Assembly (NCBI GenBank): GCA_945952105.1
Contig: CAMFGZ010000005.1
Location: 62,001-126,000 of the forward strand
Origin: an uncultured Rhodospirillaceae bacterium
Lineage (GTDB): Bacteria; Pseudomonadota; Alphaproteobacteria; Reyranellales; Reyranellaceae
Direction of reading: 5' to 3'
DNA: 64,000 bases
In this document: in pieces, positions 16,038 through 23,613 of the stretch
How the letters are laid out: the number at the start of each line of letters is the position of its first letter
Numbering within the stretch: position 1 is the first letter of the stretch
Translations under genes and position numbers: made by a program
The notes under the pieces: generated by a model
What the model was told of the DNA's origin: nothing
What the model saw: the letters and a program-made list of their open reading frames with translations, nothing else
Database searches by the model: none

Positions 16038-17636
16038 ATGGAAGAGTTCGACTACGTCATCGCCGGCGCCGGCGCCGCGGGGTGCGTGCTGGCAAATCGC
16101 CTGTCCGCCTCGGGCAAGAACACGGTCGCGGTGATCGAGGCCGGCGGCAAGGACAACCATATCTGGATCAAGGTGCCGGCCGGCTTCAACAAGACTGTCT
16201 ATAACGACAATCTCAACTGGGGCTACGAGACCGCGCCCGGCCCGCACATCGACGGCCGACAGATCAGATTTCCACGCGGAAAAGTGCTGGGCGGCTCGGG
16301 CTCGATCAACGGCCATCTCTATGTGCGCGGCCAGTCGGCCGACTACGACACCTGGGCGCAGCTCGGCTGCCGCGGCTGGTCGTGGGACGACCTGCTGCCC
16401 TACTTCAAGCGCGCCGAGAGCCGGGTCGGCGGCAGCGATGAGACACGTGGGCGTGCGGGGCCCCTCTTCATCGAGGACCAGCGCGATCCGCATGTGCTGA
16501 GCGACGCCTTCATGGACGCCAACGAGACGCTCGGGCTGAAGCGCTCGCCCGACTACAACAGCGGCGACCAGGAAGGCACCATGCTCTACCAGAACATGAT
16601 GAAGGGCGGCCGGCGCTGGAGCCCGGTCGACGCTTATCTGCGTCCGGCGATGAACCGGCCGAACCTCAAGGTGATCACCCACGCGCTGGTCGAGCGCATC
16701 GACCTCGACGGCAAGCGCGCCGTTGGACTGACTTATCGCCAGGACGGTCAGACGAAGCAGATCCGCGCCCGCCGCGACGTGATCCTGTCCGGCGGCGCCA
16801 TCAACACGCCGCAGCTGCTGCAGCTCTCGGGCATCGGCAATGCCGACGACCTGCGCGAGATCGGAGTGGCGGCAAAGCACGTCCTGCCGGGCGTGGGCCG
16901 CAACTTCCGCGACCACTATGCGGTGCGCGTCTCGGCGCTCGTGAAGGGCGCTGGCTCGCTGAACGAGAAGAGCCGCGGCCTGCCGCTGGTGGGCGAAGTG
17001 CTGCGCTATGCCTTCACGCGCAAAGGCCTGCTGACGGCCGCGCCCAGCCATGCCGGCGGCTACTTCAAGACTCGGCCCGGTCTCGCTACGCCCGACATGC
17101 AGCTCTACTTCGCGCCGGCAAGCTACATGCCCGGCCGCTACGGCACGTCGGAACTCGATCGCGTGCCGGGCATGACGCTCGGCGTGTCGCAGCTCCGGCC
17201 GGAGAGCACCGGCCACGTCAAGGCGACCAGTGCCGATCCCACGGCCAAGCCCGAGATCCAGCCGAATTATCTCGCCGTCCAGCACGACCGCGACGCGCTG
17301 CTGGCGGCGATGAAGTACCTGCGCAAGCTGCTCGCCACGTCGCCGCTCAGCGGCTACGTAGTCGAGGAGAACCTGCCGGGACCGGCGGTGCAGACCGACG
17401 AGCAATGGATGGCCCATGCCCGCGCCACCGGCTCGACGACCTATCATCCGGTCGGCACGGCAAAGCTCGGCACCGATCCGATGGCCGTGGTCGATCCGCT
17501 CAGCATGCGCGTGATCGGCCTGGAGGGCCTGCGCGTCGCAGACGCGTCCTGCATGCCGACGATGGTCTCCGGCAACACCTACGCCGCGACCAACGCCATC
17601 GCGGAGAAGGCGTCGGATCTCATCCCGGCGACTTAG
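16038..17636 (+). CDS. GMC-family FAD oxidoreductase (choline dehydrogenase-like)
   Basis: A 532-residue flavoprotein of the glucose-methanol-choline family that oxidises alcohols. The ADP-binding motif GAGAAGCVLANRLS is at residues 9-22, the GMC signature 1 PRGKVLGGSGSING is near 80, signature 2 GGAINTPQLLQLSGIG is near 255, and the catalytic His region is TTYHPVGTAKLG near 470. The C-terminus GNTYAATNAIAEKASDL is typical. It starts 20 bases after the dehydrogenase, with an AAGGAAACG site, so the three-gene plus-strand operon ends here. The alcohol substrate is not known. Confidence 0.93.
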   Translation: MEEFDYVIAGAGAAGCVLANRLSASGKNTVAVIEAGGKDNHIWIKVPAGFNKTVYNDNLNWGYETAPGPHIDGRQIRFPRGKVLGGSGSINGHLYVRGQSADYDTWAQLGCRGWSWDDLLPYFKRAESRVGGSDETRGRAGPLFIEDQRDPHVLSDAFMDANETLGLKRSPDYNSGDQEGTMLYQNMMKGGRRWSPVDAYLRPAMNRPNLKVITHALVERIDLDGKRAVGLTYRQDGQTKQIRARRDVILSGGAINTPQLLQLSGIGNADDLREIGVAAKHVLPGVGRNFRDHYAVRVSALVKGAGSLNEKSRGLPLVGEVLRYAFTRKGLLTAAPSHAGGYFKTRPGLATPDMQLYFAPASYMPGRYGTSELDRVPGMTLGVSQLRPESTGHVKATSADPTAKPEIQPNYLAVQHDRDALLAAMKYLRKLLATSPLSGYVVEENLPGPAVQTDEQWMAHARATGSTTYHPVGTAKLGTDPMAVVDPLSMRVIGLEGLRVADASCMPTMVSGNTYAATNAIAEKASDLIPAT

Positions 17637-17637
17637 T

Positions 17638-17708
17638 TCATTGGAGCGCGCCACTCCAGTGGCGCTCAAGAATCATGATTGCGCCACTGGAGTGGCGCGC
17701 TCCAATGA
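17638..17708. repeat. REPIN-like nested palindrome, family A copy 1
   Basis: A perfect 28-base inverted repeat (17638-17665 and 17681-17708) with a 15-base loop. Each arm also contains its own palindrome, GCGCCACT-CC-AGTGGCGC, so the element can fold as one long hairpin or two small ones. It fills the whole gap between the convergent GMC and enolase-superfamily genes and touches the stop of the latter. Related copies are at 18867-18932 and 63068-63149. Confidence 0.88.
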
Positions 17709-18848
17709 TCAAACGTACCCCGGTCCCTCGATCACCGGGTGGGCGATCAGGAATTCCTCGTCGATCTCGACGCCGATGCCGGGCTTGTCGAGCGGGCGGA
17801 CGTTGCCGTCCTTGCCGATCTCCCAGGGCGCGCTGCCCAGTTCGTCGCGGAACTTGTTGGCCACCGAGAGGTCGGCCTCGAAGTAGCCGCCATTGTCGAT
17901 CGACGCCAGGAAGTGGATCGACACGGCGTGATTGAGGCCGGTCATCGAGCTGTGCGGATGGATCGGCAGCTTCCACATCGAGGCGGCGGCCGCGATGCGC
18001 TGCACCTCGGTGATACCGCCGCTCTTCGACAGGTCGGGCTGCAGGATCGAGACGTTGCCGTCCTCGATTAGCCGGTGGAACTCGAAGCGCGTGTAATGGT
18101 TCTCGCCGGCCGCCAATGGCGTCACACCCCAGCCCTTGGCCATCGCGTAGGAGCGATGATCATGCGCCGGGAACGGCTCCTCCAGCCACGCAATGCCGAG
18201 TTCGTCCATCGCCGGCATCACACGGCGCACATCCTCGACCGTGTAGCCGGTGTTGGCGTCGGTCAGCAGCACCATGTCGTCGCCGAAGCGCTTGCGCACT
18301 GCCGTCATGCGCGCAATGTCGTTCTTCACGCTGTCGCCGACGCGGAGCTTCAGCGCCTTGTAGCCCGCCGCGACCATGGGACCGGCCTCGTCAGCCAGCG
18401 ATTCCGGCGCCTGGTAGCCCAGCGAGATGCCGCCGGCATAGGCCGGCACCGGCTTGTTGGAACCGCCCAGCAGCTTGTAGAGCGGCCAACCGACGGCCTT
18501 GCCCTTGATGTCCCACAGCGCCTGGTCGAGGCCGCTCATCGCCATGGCGGTGGCCGCGCCCATGCCGTGGCTGCCGAGCTGGAACTTGTAGATCCTGGCC
18601 CAGATGCCGACCGTGTCGGTGGCATCCATGCCGACCACGAAGCCCTTCAGGGTCGTGTTGATCAGGTGCCCGATACTGCCGGGCGAGCGCGCATGATGGC
18701 TCTCGCCCCAGCCCACGATCCCGTCTTCGGTCGTCACCTTGACCATCACGCAGTCGCGCTTGGTCATGGTGCCGATGCCGAGCGAGACCTGCAGCTCCTT
18801 CGGCACGCGATAGCTGGTCGGATAGGCCTTTACGTCGACGATTTTCAT
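17709..18848 (-). CDS. Mandelate racemase/muconate lactonizing enzyme family protein (1)
   Basis: An enolase-superfamily enzyme, 379 residues. The metal ligands are clear: Asp in LLTDANTGY, Glu in WLEEPF and Glu in AAGENHY. A His in HPHSSMTG and the Lys of KALKLRVG are candidate acid/base residues; the second basic residue of the K-x-K motif is Arg here, so the chemistry may be dehydration rather than racemisation. ATG 18848 begins the standard MKIVDVKAYP N-terminus. It is the last gene of the long minus-strand series and follows a paralogue after an 89-base gap that holds a palindromic repeat. Confidence 0.92.
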   Translation of the reverse strand: MKIVDVKAYPTSYRVPKELQVSLGIGTMTKRDCVMVKVTTEDGIVGWGESHHARSPGSIGHLINTTLKGFVVGMDATDTVGIWARIYKFQLGSHGMGAATAMAMSGLDQALWDIKGKAVGWPLYKLLGGSNKPVPAYAGGISLGYQAPESLADEAGPMVAAGYKALKLRVGDSVKNDIARMTAVRKRFGDDMVLLTDANTGYTVEDVRRVMPAMDELGIAWLEEPFPAHDHRSYAMAKGWGVTPLAAGENHYTRFEFHRLIEDGNVSILQPDLSKSGGITEVQRIAAAASMWKLPIHPHSSMTGLNHAVSIHFLASIDNGGYFEADLSVANKFRDELGSAPWEIGKDGNVRPLDKPGIGVEIDEEFLIAHPVIEGPGYV

Positions 18849-18866
18849 GATCTTCTCCCCGCTGGG

Positions 18867-18932
18867 GGCGCGCGACTCCAGTCGCGCGTCATTGTTGCAG
18901 CAAGCGAAGACGCGCCACTGGAGTGGCGCGCC
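18867..18932. repeat. REPIN-like nested palindrome, family A copy 2
   Basis: Two 24-base arms (18867-18890 and 18909-18932) in inverted orientation around an 18-base loop. The left arm's core is GCGACTCCAGTCGC where the right has GCCACTGGAGTGGC. The two arms differ from each other, but each remains internally self-complementary, so the small hairpins are what is conserved. It lies between the two enolase-superfamily genes inside the operon. Confidence 0.85.
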
Positions 18933-18937
18933 ACCGG

Positions 18938-20077
18938 CTAGGCCACCTTGTATTTCTTCAGCACTTCGCGATCGATCTCGATCCCGAGACCGGGGCCCGT
19001 CGGGACCGTCACGATGCCCTTCTTCTGCACGATCGGCTCGAGCGCCAGGTGATCGCGCAGCGGGTTCGGCGTCTGCTCGAACTCGAGCATCGGCGGCATC
19101 GGGCGGAAGGCCGGCGGCTGGTCCGGCAACGCGGCGAGGAACTGCACCGTCGCGGCAAGGCCGATGGCCGAGCCCCAGGCGTGCGGCACGCATTCGACGC
19201 CGAAGGCCGAGGCGAGCGTCGCGATCTTGCGGCACTCCGAGAAGCCACCCGCCGCACAGAGGTCGGGCTGCACGATGTCCATCGCCTTCTTCGCGATGAT
19301 GTCGCGGAAACCCCAGCGGGTGAAATCGTTCTCGCCGCCGGCCACCGCCATGTCGAGCGCACGCGTCACCTCGATATAGCCGTCATGGTCCTCGGGGCTG
19401 ACCGGTTCCTCGAACCAGAGGATGTCCTGCTCCTCCAGCATGCGGCCGAGCTTGATGGCGTTGGGCACCGAGAAACAGTGGTTGGCGTCGATCGCCAGCT
19501 TCACGTTCGGCCCGATCGCCTCGCGCACCGCCGTGACGCGCCGTGTATCGAGCTTCAGGTCGCCCAGGCCGATCTTCATCTTGATCGCCTGGAAGCCGTC
19601 ATGCTTGAACTCCAGCGCTTCCTCGACCGCTTCCTCGATCAGCTTGTTCATATCGATGAAGTAGAGGCCGGTCGCATAGGCGATGACTTCGCTGCGATAG
19701 GCGCCGCCGATCAGCTTGTGCACCGGCTTGTTCACGGCGCGGCCCATGATGTCCCACAGCGCGATGTCGATGCCGGAGATGGCCGAGATCGCCATGCCGG
19801 TCGTGCCGTAATCCTTGATCCTGTTGTAGAGGTCTTCCCAGATCGCCTCGACGTCGAACGGATCCTTGCCGATCACGCGCGCCTTGTACTGCGTCTCGAT
19901 GAAGGTCTTGGCGACGGCGGCGGGCCCATAGCACTCGCCCCAGCCGGTGATGCCCTCGTCGGTCGTGATCTCGACCAGGCAGGTCGAGCGCGTGCCATAG
20001 ACCCAGCCGCGCGCCGACACGAACGGCTTATCGACCTTGCAGCTCAGGATGTGGCAGACGACGTCCGTCACCTTCAT
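18938..20077 (-). CDS. Mandelate racemase/muconate lactonizing enzyme family protein (2)
   Basis: An enolase-superfamily enzyme, 379 residues, paralogous to its downstream neighbour but clearly distinct. It keeps the K-x-K motif (AIKMKIG), metal ligands Asp (AIDANHCF), Glu (WFEEPV) and Glu (AGGENDF), and His in CVPHAWGSAIG. The PHAWGSAIG pattern is common in sugar-acid dehydratase-like members. ATG 20077 gives a normal N-terminus (MKVTDVVCH). It lies 23 bases after hyuA. The pair probably processes hydroxy- or amino-acid intermediates released by the ring-opening steps, but the substrate is unknown. Confidence 0.92.
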   Translation of the reverse strand: MKVTDVVCHILSCKVDKPFVSARGWVYGTRSTCLVEITTDEGITGWGECYGPAAVAKTFIETQYKARVIGKDPFDVEAIWEDLYNRIKDYGTTGMAISAISGIDIALWDIMGRAVNKPVHKLIGGAYRSEVIAYATGLYFIDMNKLIEEAVEEALEFKHDGFQAIKMKIGLGDLKLDTRRVTAVREAIGPNVKLAIDANHCFSVPNAIKLGRMLEEQDILWFEEPVSPEDHDGYIEVTRALDMAVAGGENDFTRWGFRDIIAKKAMDIVQPDLCAAGGFSECRKIATLASAFGVECVPHAWGSAIGLAATVQFLAALPDQPPAFRPMPPMLEFEQTPNPLRDHLALEPIVQKKGIVTVPTGPGLGIEIDREVLKKYKVA

Positions 20078-20100
20078 CGTTTCCTCCAGACTTTTATTCG

Positions 20101-22146
20101 TTAGCCGACTGTTATCAGCAAATTGCCGAGCGTGTCCTGTCGCACCTTGTCGCTTGGTTCGACGACGGTGGTGCAGTCGAGCTGTTCGAGGATCGCCGGA
20201 CCTTCGAGCGTGGCGTCGAGCGGCAGCTTTTCGCGGGCATAGACCGGCGTGTCGTGCCAGCCGTCGCTGAACCAGACGCGGCGCGTGCCGAGCTTCGCGG
20301 CCGCAAGCGTGGGGCTGCGTTCGGTGGCGGCGAGCGCGCCCAGCGAGATTTCCGGCCGCACGCCGATCACGGCGGTGTGCAGGTTGACGAGCACCGGCGG
20401 GATCTCGGGCAGCTCGATGCCGAAGCGGCGGAAGTAGGCGGCGGCAAACGCCTCGTGCAGGCCAGCGACGCCGATGTCGGCGCTGTCGACGCCGACCGAC
20501 AGGATGTGGCTCTGCCCCTGGAACTGCATGTCGGCGGACAGCACGCGGCGCAGTTCGCGCACCGGCACGCCCTCGCGGGCGATCGTGGCCTCACCCTCGG
20601 CTGCCTGCTCGGCATAGATGCGCGCCACCGTGGCGTCATCGACGGCCGAGAGCGGCTTGTTCACGGTGCGCACATAGTCATGGCGCAGGTCGGCCACGAC
20701 GCAGCCCAGCGCGTTGGTGATGCCGGGCCGCGCCGGCACCAGCACCGTCGGGATGCCCAGCTCGCGCGCCAGCGCCGTCGCATGGAGAGGGCCGGCGCCG
20801 CCGAAGGCGAAGAGCGCGAAGTCACGCGGATCGTGACCGCGCGACAGTGAGACGAGACGCACCGCCCCGGCCATGCGGTCGTTGGCGATGCGCAGGATGG
20901 CGGCAGCCGCGGCTTCGGCATCGAGGCCGAGCCGCTGGCCGACCTTCTCCAGCACGAGGCCCCGCACATGGTCGAGCGTCACCGGGTGGTCGACGCCCAG
21001 AAGCTTGTCGGGGTTGAGCCGGCCCAGCACCAGGTTGGCATCGGTAATGGTGGGTTCCAAACCGCCGCGCCCGTAGCAGATGGGGCCCGGTCGCGCGCCC
21101 GCGCTCTCCGGCCCGACCCGCAGCATGCCGGCCGCATCGACCGACGCGATGGAGCCGCCGCCCGCGCCGATCGTGTGCACGTCGACCATCGGCACGTGGA
21201 TCGGCATCGCATATTCGAGTTCGAGTTCGCCCGAGACCTGCGGCACGGCGTTCTCGATCAGGCCGACATCGGTCGATGTGCCGCCCATGTCGTAGGTGAT
21301 CAGGTTGGGATGGCCGGAGGCGCGGCCGGTATAGGCCGCCGCCATCACACCCGAGGCCGGGCCCGACATCACGGTGTTCACGGCTGCCTCAGCGATGAGC
21401 TGCGACGAGATCGTGCCACCATTACCCTGCATCACCAGCAGATCGCGGTCGAAGCCCTTGGCCTTCAGCTCCGTGCGCAGCCGCGACAGATAACGGTCGA
21501 GCACCGGCTGCACCGAGGCGTTCACCGCCGCCGTCACGCCGCGCTCGTACTCGCGATACTCCGACAGGATGATATGGCCCGCCGTGACATAGTCGTTGGG
21601 CCACAGGCCGCGGACGATCTCGGCGGCGCGGCGCTCGTGCGCGGCGTTGATGTAGCTGTGCAGGAAATGAATGACGACCGCCTCGCAGCCCATCGCCAGC
21701 AGCTTCTTCGCGGCGTCGGCGACGGCGGCTTCGTCGAGCGGCGTCAGCACCTTGCCGTCGGCATCCATGCGCTCGGGCACTTCGAGCCGCACCTCGCGGT
21801 CGATCATCGGCGTGAAGGTGCCGCGTAACCCGTAGGCCTGCGGCCGTGTGCGGCGGCCCAGTTCCAGCACGTCGCGGAAGCCCTTGGTGGTGATCAGGCC
21901 GACCTTGGCGATCTTGCGTTCGAGCAGCGCGTTCGTGGTCGTCGTCGTGCCGTGCACCACCGCCTGCAACAGCGCCGGATCGAGCCCGGCCGCGGCCAGC
22001 GCCGCCATGAAGCCGATCGCCTGGTTGTCGACGGTGGTCGGCACCTTGGCGAGCTTGACCTCGTTGGACGTCGGATCGATCGCCAGCAGGTCGGTGAAGG
22101 TGCCGCCGACATCGATGCCGACCGTGAAGCTGCTTTTGGACGCCAT
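20101..22146 (-). CDS. Hydantoinase/oxoprolinase A-type subunit (HyuA family)
   Basis: A 681-residue ATP-dependent amide-ring hydrolase subunit. The N-terminal phosphate-binding GIDVGGTFTDLL is at residues 9-20, the second ATP motif TYDMGGTSTDVGL is near residue 285, and the region FALFAFGGAGPLHA is near 445, all hallmarks of HyuA/5-oxoprolinase N-terminal domains. Relatives open hydantoins and oxoproline using ATP. A HyuB-type partner normally lies next to it, but none is in this window. It starts 4 bases after livF, so it is tightly coupled to the transporter genes. Confidence 0.92.
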   Translation of the reverse strand: MASKSSFTVGIDVGGTFTDLLAIDPTSNEVKLAKVPTTVDNQAIGFMAALAAAGLDPALLQAVVHGTTTTTNALLERKIAKVGLITTKGFRDVLELGRRTRPQAYGLRGTFTPMIDREVRLEVPERMDADGKVLTPLDEAAVADAAKKLLAMGCEAVVIHFLHSYINAAHERRAAEIVRGLWPNDYVTAGHIILSEYREYERGVTAAVNASVQPVLDRYLSRLRTELKAKGFDRDLLVMQGNGGTISSQLIAEAAVNTVMSGPASGVMAAAYTGRASGHPNLITYDMGGTSTDVGLIENAVPQVSGELELEYAMPIHVPMVDVHTIGAGGGSIASVDAAGMLRVGPESAGARPGPICYGRGGLEPTITDANLVLGRLNPDKLLGVDHPVTLDHVRGLVLEKVGQRLGLDAEAAAAAILRIANDRMAGAVRLVSLSRGHDPRDFALFAFGGAGPLHATALARELGIPTVLVPARPGITNALGCVVADLRHDYVRTVNKPLSAVDDATVARIYAEQAAEGEATIAREGVPVRELRRVLSADMQFQGQSHILSVGVDSADIGVAGLHEAFAAAYFRRFGIELPEIPPVLVNLHTAVIGVRPEISLGALAATERSPTLAAAKLGTRRVWFSDGWHDTPVYAREKLPLDATLEGPAILEQLDCTTVVEPSDKVRQDTLGNLLITVG

Positions 22147-22150
22147 GGGT

Positions 22151-22864
22151 TCAGACCGAAAGATATTGTTCGCGCAGGGAAGCGTTGGCCGCCAGCTCGG
22201 CCATCGAGCCGCCGAAGCGGATCTGGCCCTTCTCGATGATGTAGGCGCGGTCGGCGACGCCCAGGGCGAAGTGCAGGTTCTGCTCGCACAGGATCACCGA
22301 CACGCCCTCGCCCTTCAGCGCGCGGATGGAATTGCCCATCTCCTCGACGATGATGGGCGCCAGCCCTTCCGACGGCTCATCGAGCAGCACGCAGCTCGGA
22401 TTGCCCATCAGGGTGCGCGCGATGGTGAGCATCTGCTGCTCGCCGCCAGACATGCGCCCACCCGGCCGCTCGCGCATGCGCGCCAGGTTGGGGAACAGCT
22501 TGAACAGCTTCTCCTCGGTCCAGACCGGCACGCCTGCGCGCGCGCCCTGCCGTCCGACCTCGAGATTCTCCATCACTGACAGTTCGGTGAAGATGCGCCG
22601 CTCCTCCGGCACGTAGCCAAGACCAAGTCGCGCGATGCGATACGGCGGCAGGCGCTCGATGCGCTGGCCGGCGAAGCTCACCGTGCCGCTGGCCGGCGGC
22701 ACCAGACCCATGATCGCCTTCATGGCGGTCGACTTGCCGGCCCCATTGCGGCCCAGCAGCGCCACGACCTCGCCCGCGCGCACTTCCAGCGAGATGCCGT
22801 GCAGGATGTGGGCGCGACCGTAGAAGGCATGCAGGTCGGCGACCTGGAGCATCGCCGGGAGCAT
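22151..22864 (-). CDS. livF: Branched-chain amino acid-type ABC transporter ATPase LivF
   Basis: The second ATPase of a HAAT-family importer, 237 residues. Walker A is GRNGAGKST, the signature is MSGGEQQ, Walker B is CVLLDEPSEGLAP (a LivF hallmark), and the C-terminus ends in a normal EQYLSV. ATG 22864 shares one base with the livG stop (TGATG), so translation is coupled; an internal ATG at 22852 is an alternative. The transporter sits inside a catabolic operon, so it probably imports the substrate of those enzymes rather than branched-chain amino acids. Confidence 0.94.
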   Translation of the reverse strand: MLPAMLQVADLHAFYGRAHILHGISLEVRAGEVVALLGRNGAGKSTAMKAIMGLVPPASGTVSFAGQRIERLPPYRIARLGLGYVPEERRIFTELSVMENLEVGRQGARAGVPVWTEEKLFKLFPNLARMRERPGGRMSGGEQQMLTIARTLMGNPSCVLLDEPSEGLAPIIVEEMGNSIRALKGEGVSVILCEQNLHFALGVADRAYIIEKGQIRFGGSMAELAANASLREQYLSV

Positions 22865-23613
22865 CAGTGCGTACTCCCGAGATAGACCGCGCGCACATTG
22901 GGATTGGCGCGCACTTCCTGCGGCGTACCGCCGGCGATCAGCACGCCGCGATCGAGCACGATGATGCGATCGGCCTGGGTGAAGACCACGTCCATGTCGT
23001 GCTCGGTGAACAGCACGGCGATGTTGCGCGCCCGCGCGAGCCGCGCCGTCAGCTCCATCAGAGCGACCCGCTCCTTGGGTGCCATGCCGGCCGTCGGCTC
23101 GTCCATCAGCAGCAGGCGCGGCTCGTTGGCCAACGCGATGGCGAGTTCCACCCTCTTCAGGTCGCCATAGGCCAGCACGCCACAGGCCCGCTCCGCTTGG
23201 TCGAGCATGCCGACCTGATCGAGCAAGGCGTCGGCCTCGCTCTGAAAGGCGGCGCCGAAGCGCGACAGTAGCGAGCGCAGTCGGCCGGCATGGGAATAGA
23301 GCGCCATCTGCACGTTCTCGCGGACGCTGAGCGAGGCAAAGGTGGCGGTGATCTGGAAGGTGCGGCCGACGCCCAGCCGCCAGATGGCGCGCGGGCGCAG
23401 GCCCACGATATCGCGCCCCGCGAGGCGCACGATGCCGGAGTCCGGCGCGAGCTGGCCGTTCAGCATGTTGAAGCAGGTGCTCTTGCCCGCGCCGTTGGGC
23501 CCGATCAGCGCCAGCATCTCGCCGGCCGAGACGGCGAAGGAGACGTCGGCCACCGCCTGCACGCCGCCGAACGCCTTGTGCAGCCCCTCGACCTGCAGCA
23601 CCGCGTCGCTCAT
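22864..23613 (-). CDS. livG: Branched-chain amino acid-type ABC transporter ATPase LivG
   Basis: The first ATPase of the HAAT importer, 249 residues. Walker A is GPNGAGKST (near residue 38), the signature motif is a degenerate LAYGDLKR, and Walker B is LLLMDEPTAGMAP, the LivG form. A longer open frame exists upstream but runs into the permease gene in another frame; ATG 23613 gives the normal MSDAVLQVEGLHKAFGG start and overlaps the permease stop by 4 bases. Confidence 0.94.
   Translation of the reverse strand: MSDAVLQVEGLHKAFGGVQAVADVSFAVSAGEMLALIGPNGAGKSTCFNMLNGQLAPDSGIVRLAGRDIVGLRPRAIWRLGVGRTFQITATFASLSVRENVQMALYSHAGRLRSLLSRFGAAFQSEADALLDQVGMLDQAERACGVLAYGDLKRVELAIALANEPRLLLMDEPTAGMAPKERVALMELTARLARARNIAVLFTEHDMDVVFTQADRIIVLDRGVLIAGGTPQEVRANPNVRAVYLGSTH

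Noticed and set aside
16014..17669. A 551-codon minus-strand frame opposite the GMC oxidoreductase
   Set aside because: The plus-strand protein has all GMC motifs; the antisense frame has none and lacks a ribosome-binding site.
17638..18932. Palindromic repeats as a CRISPR array
   Set aside because: They are nested inverted repeats in separate intergenic gaps, not evenly spaced direct repeats with unique spacers, and no cas genes are present.
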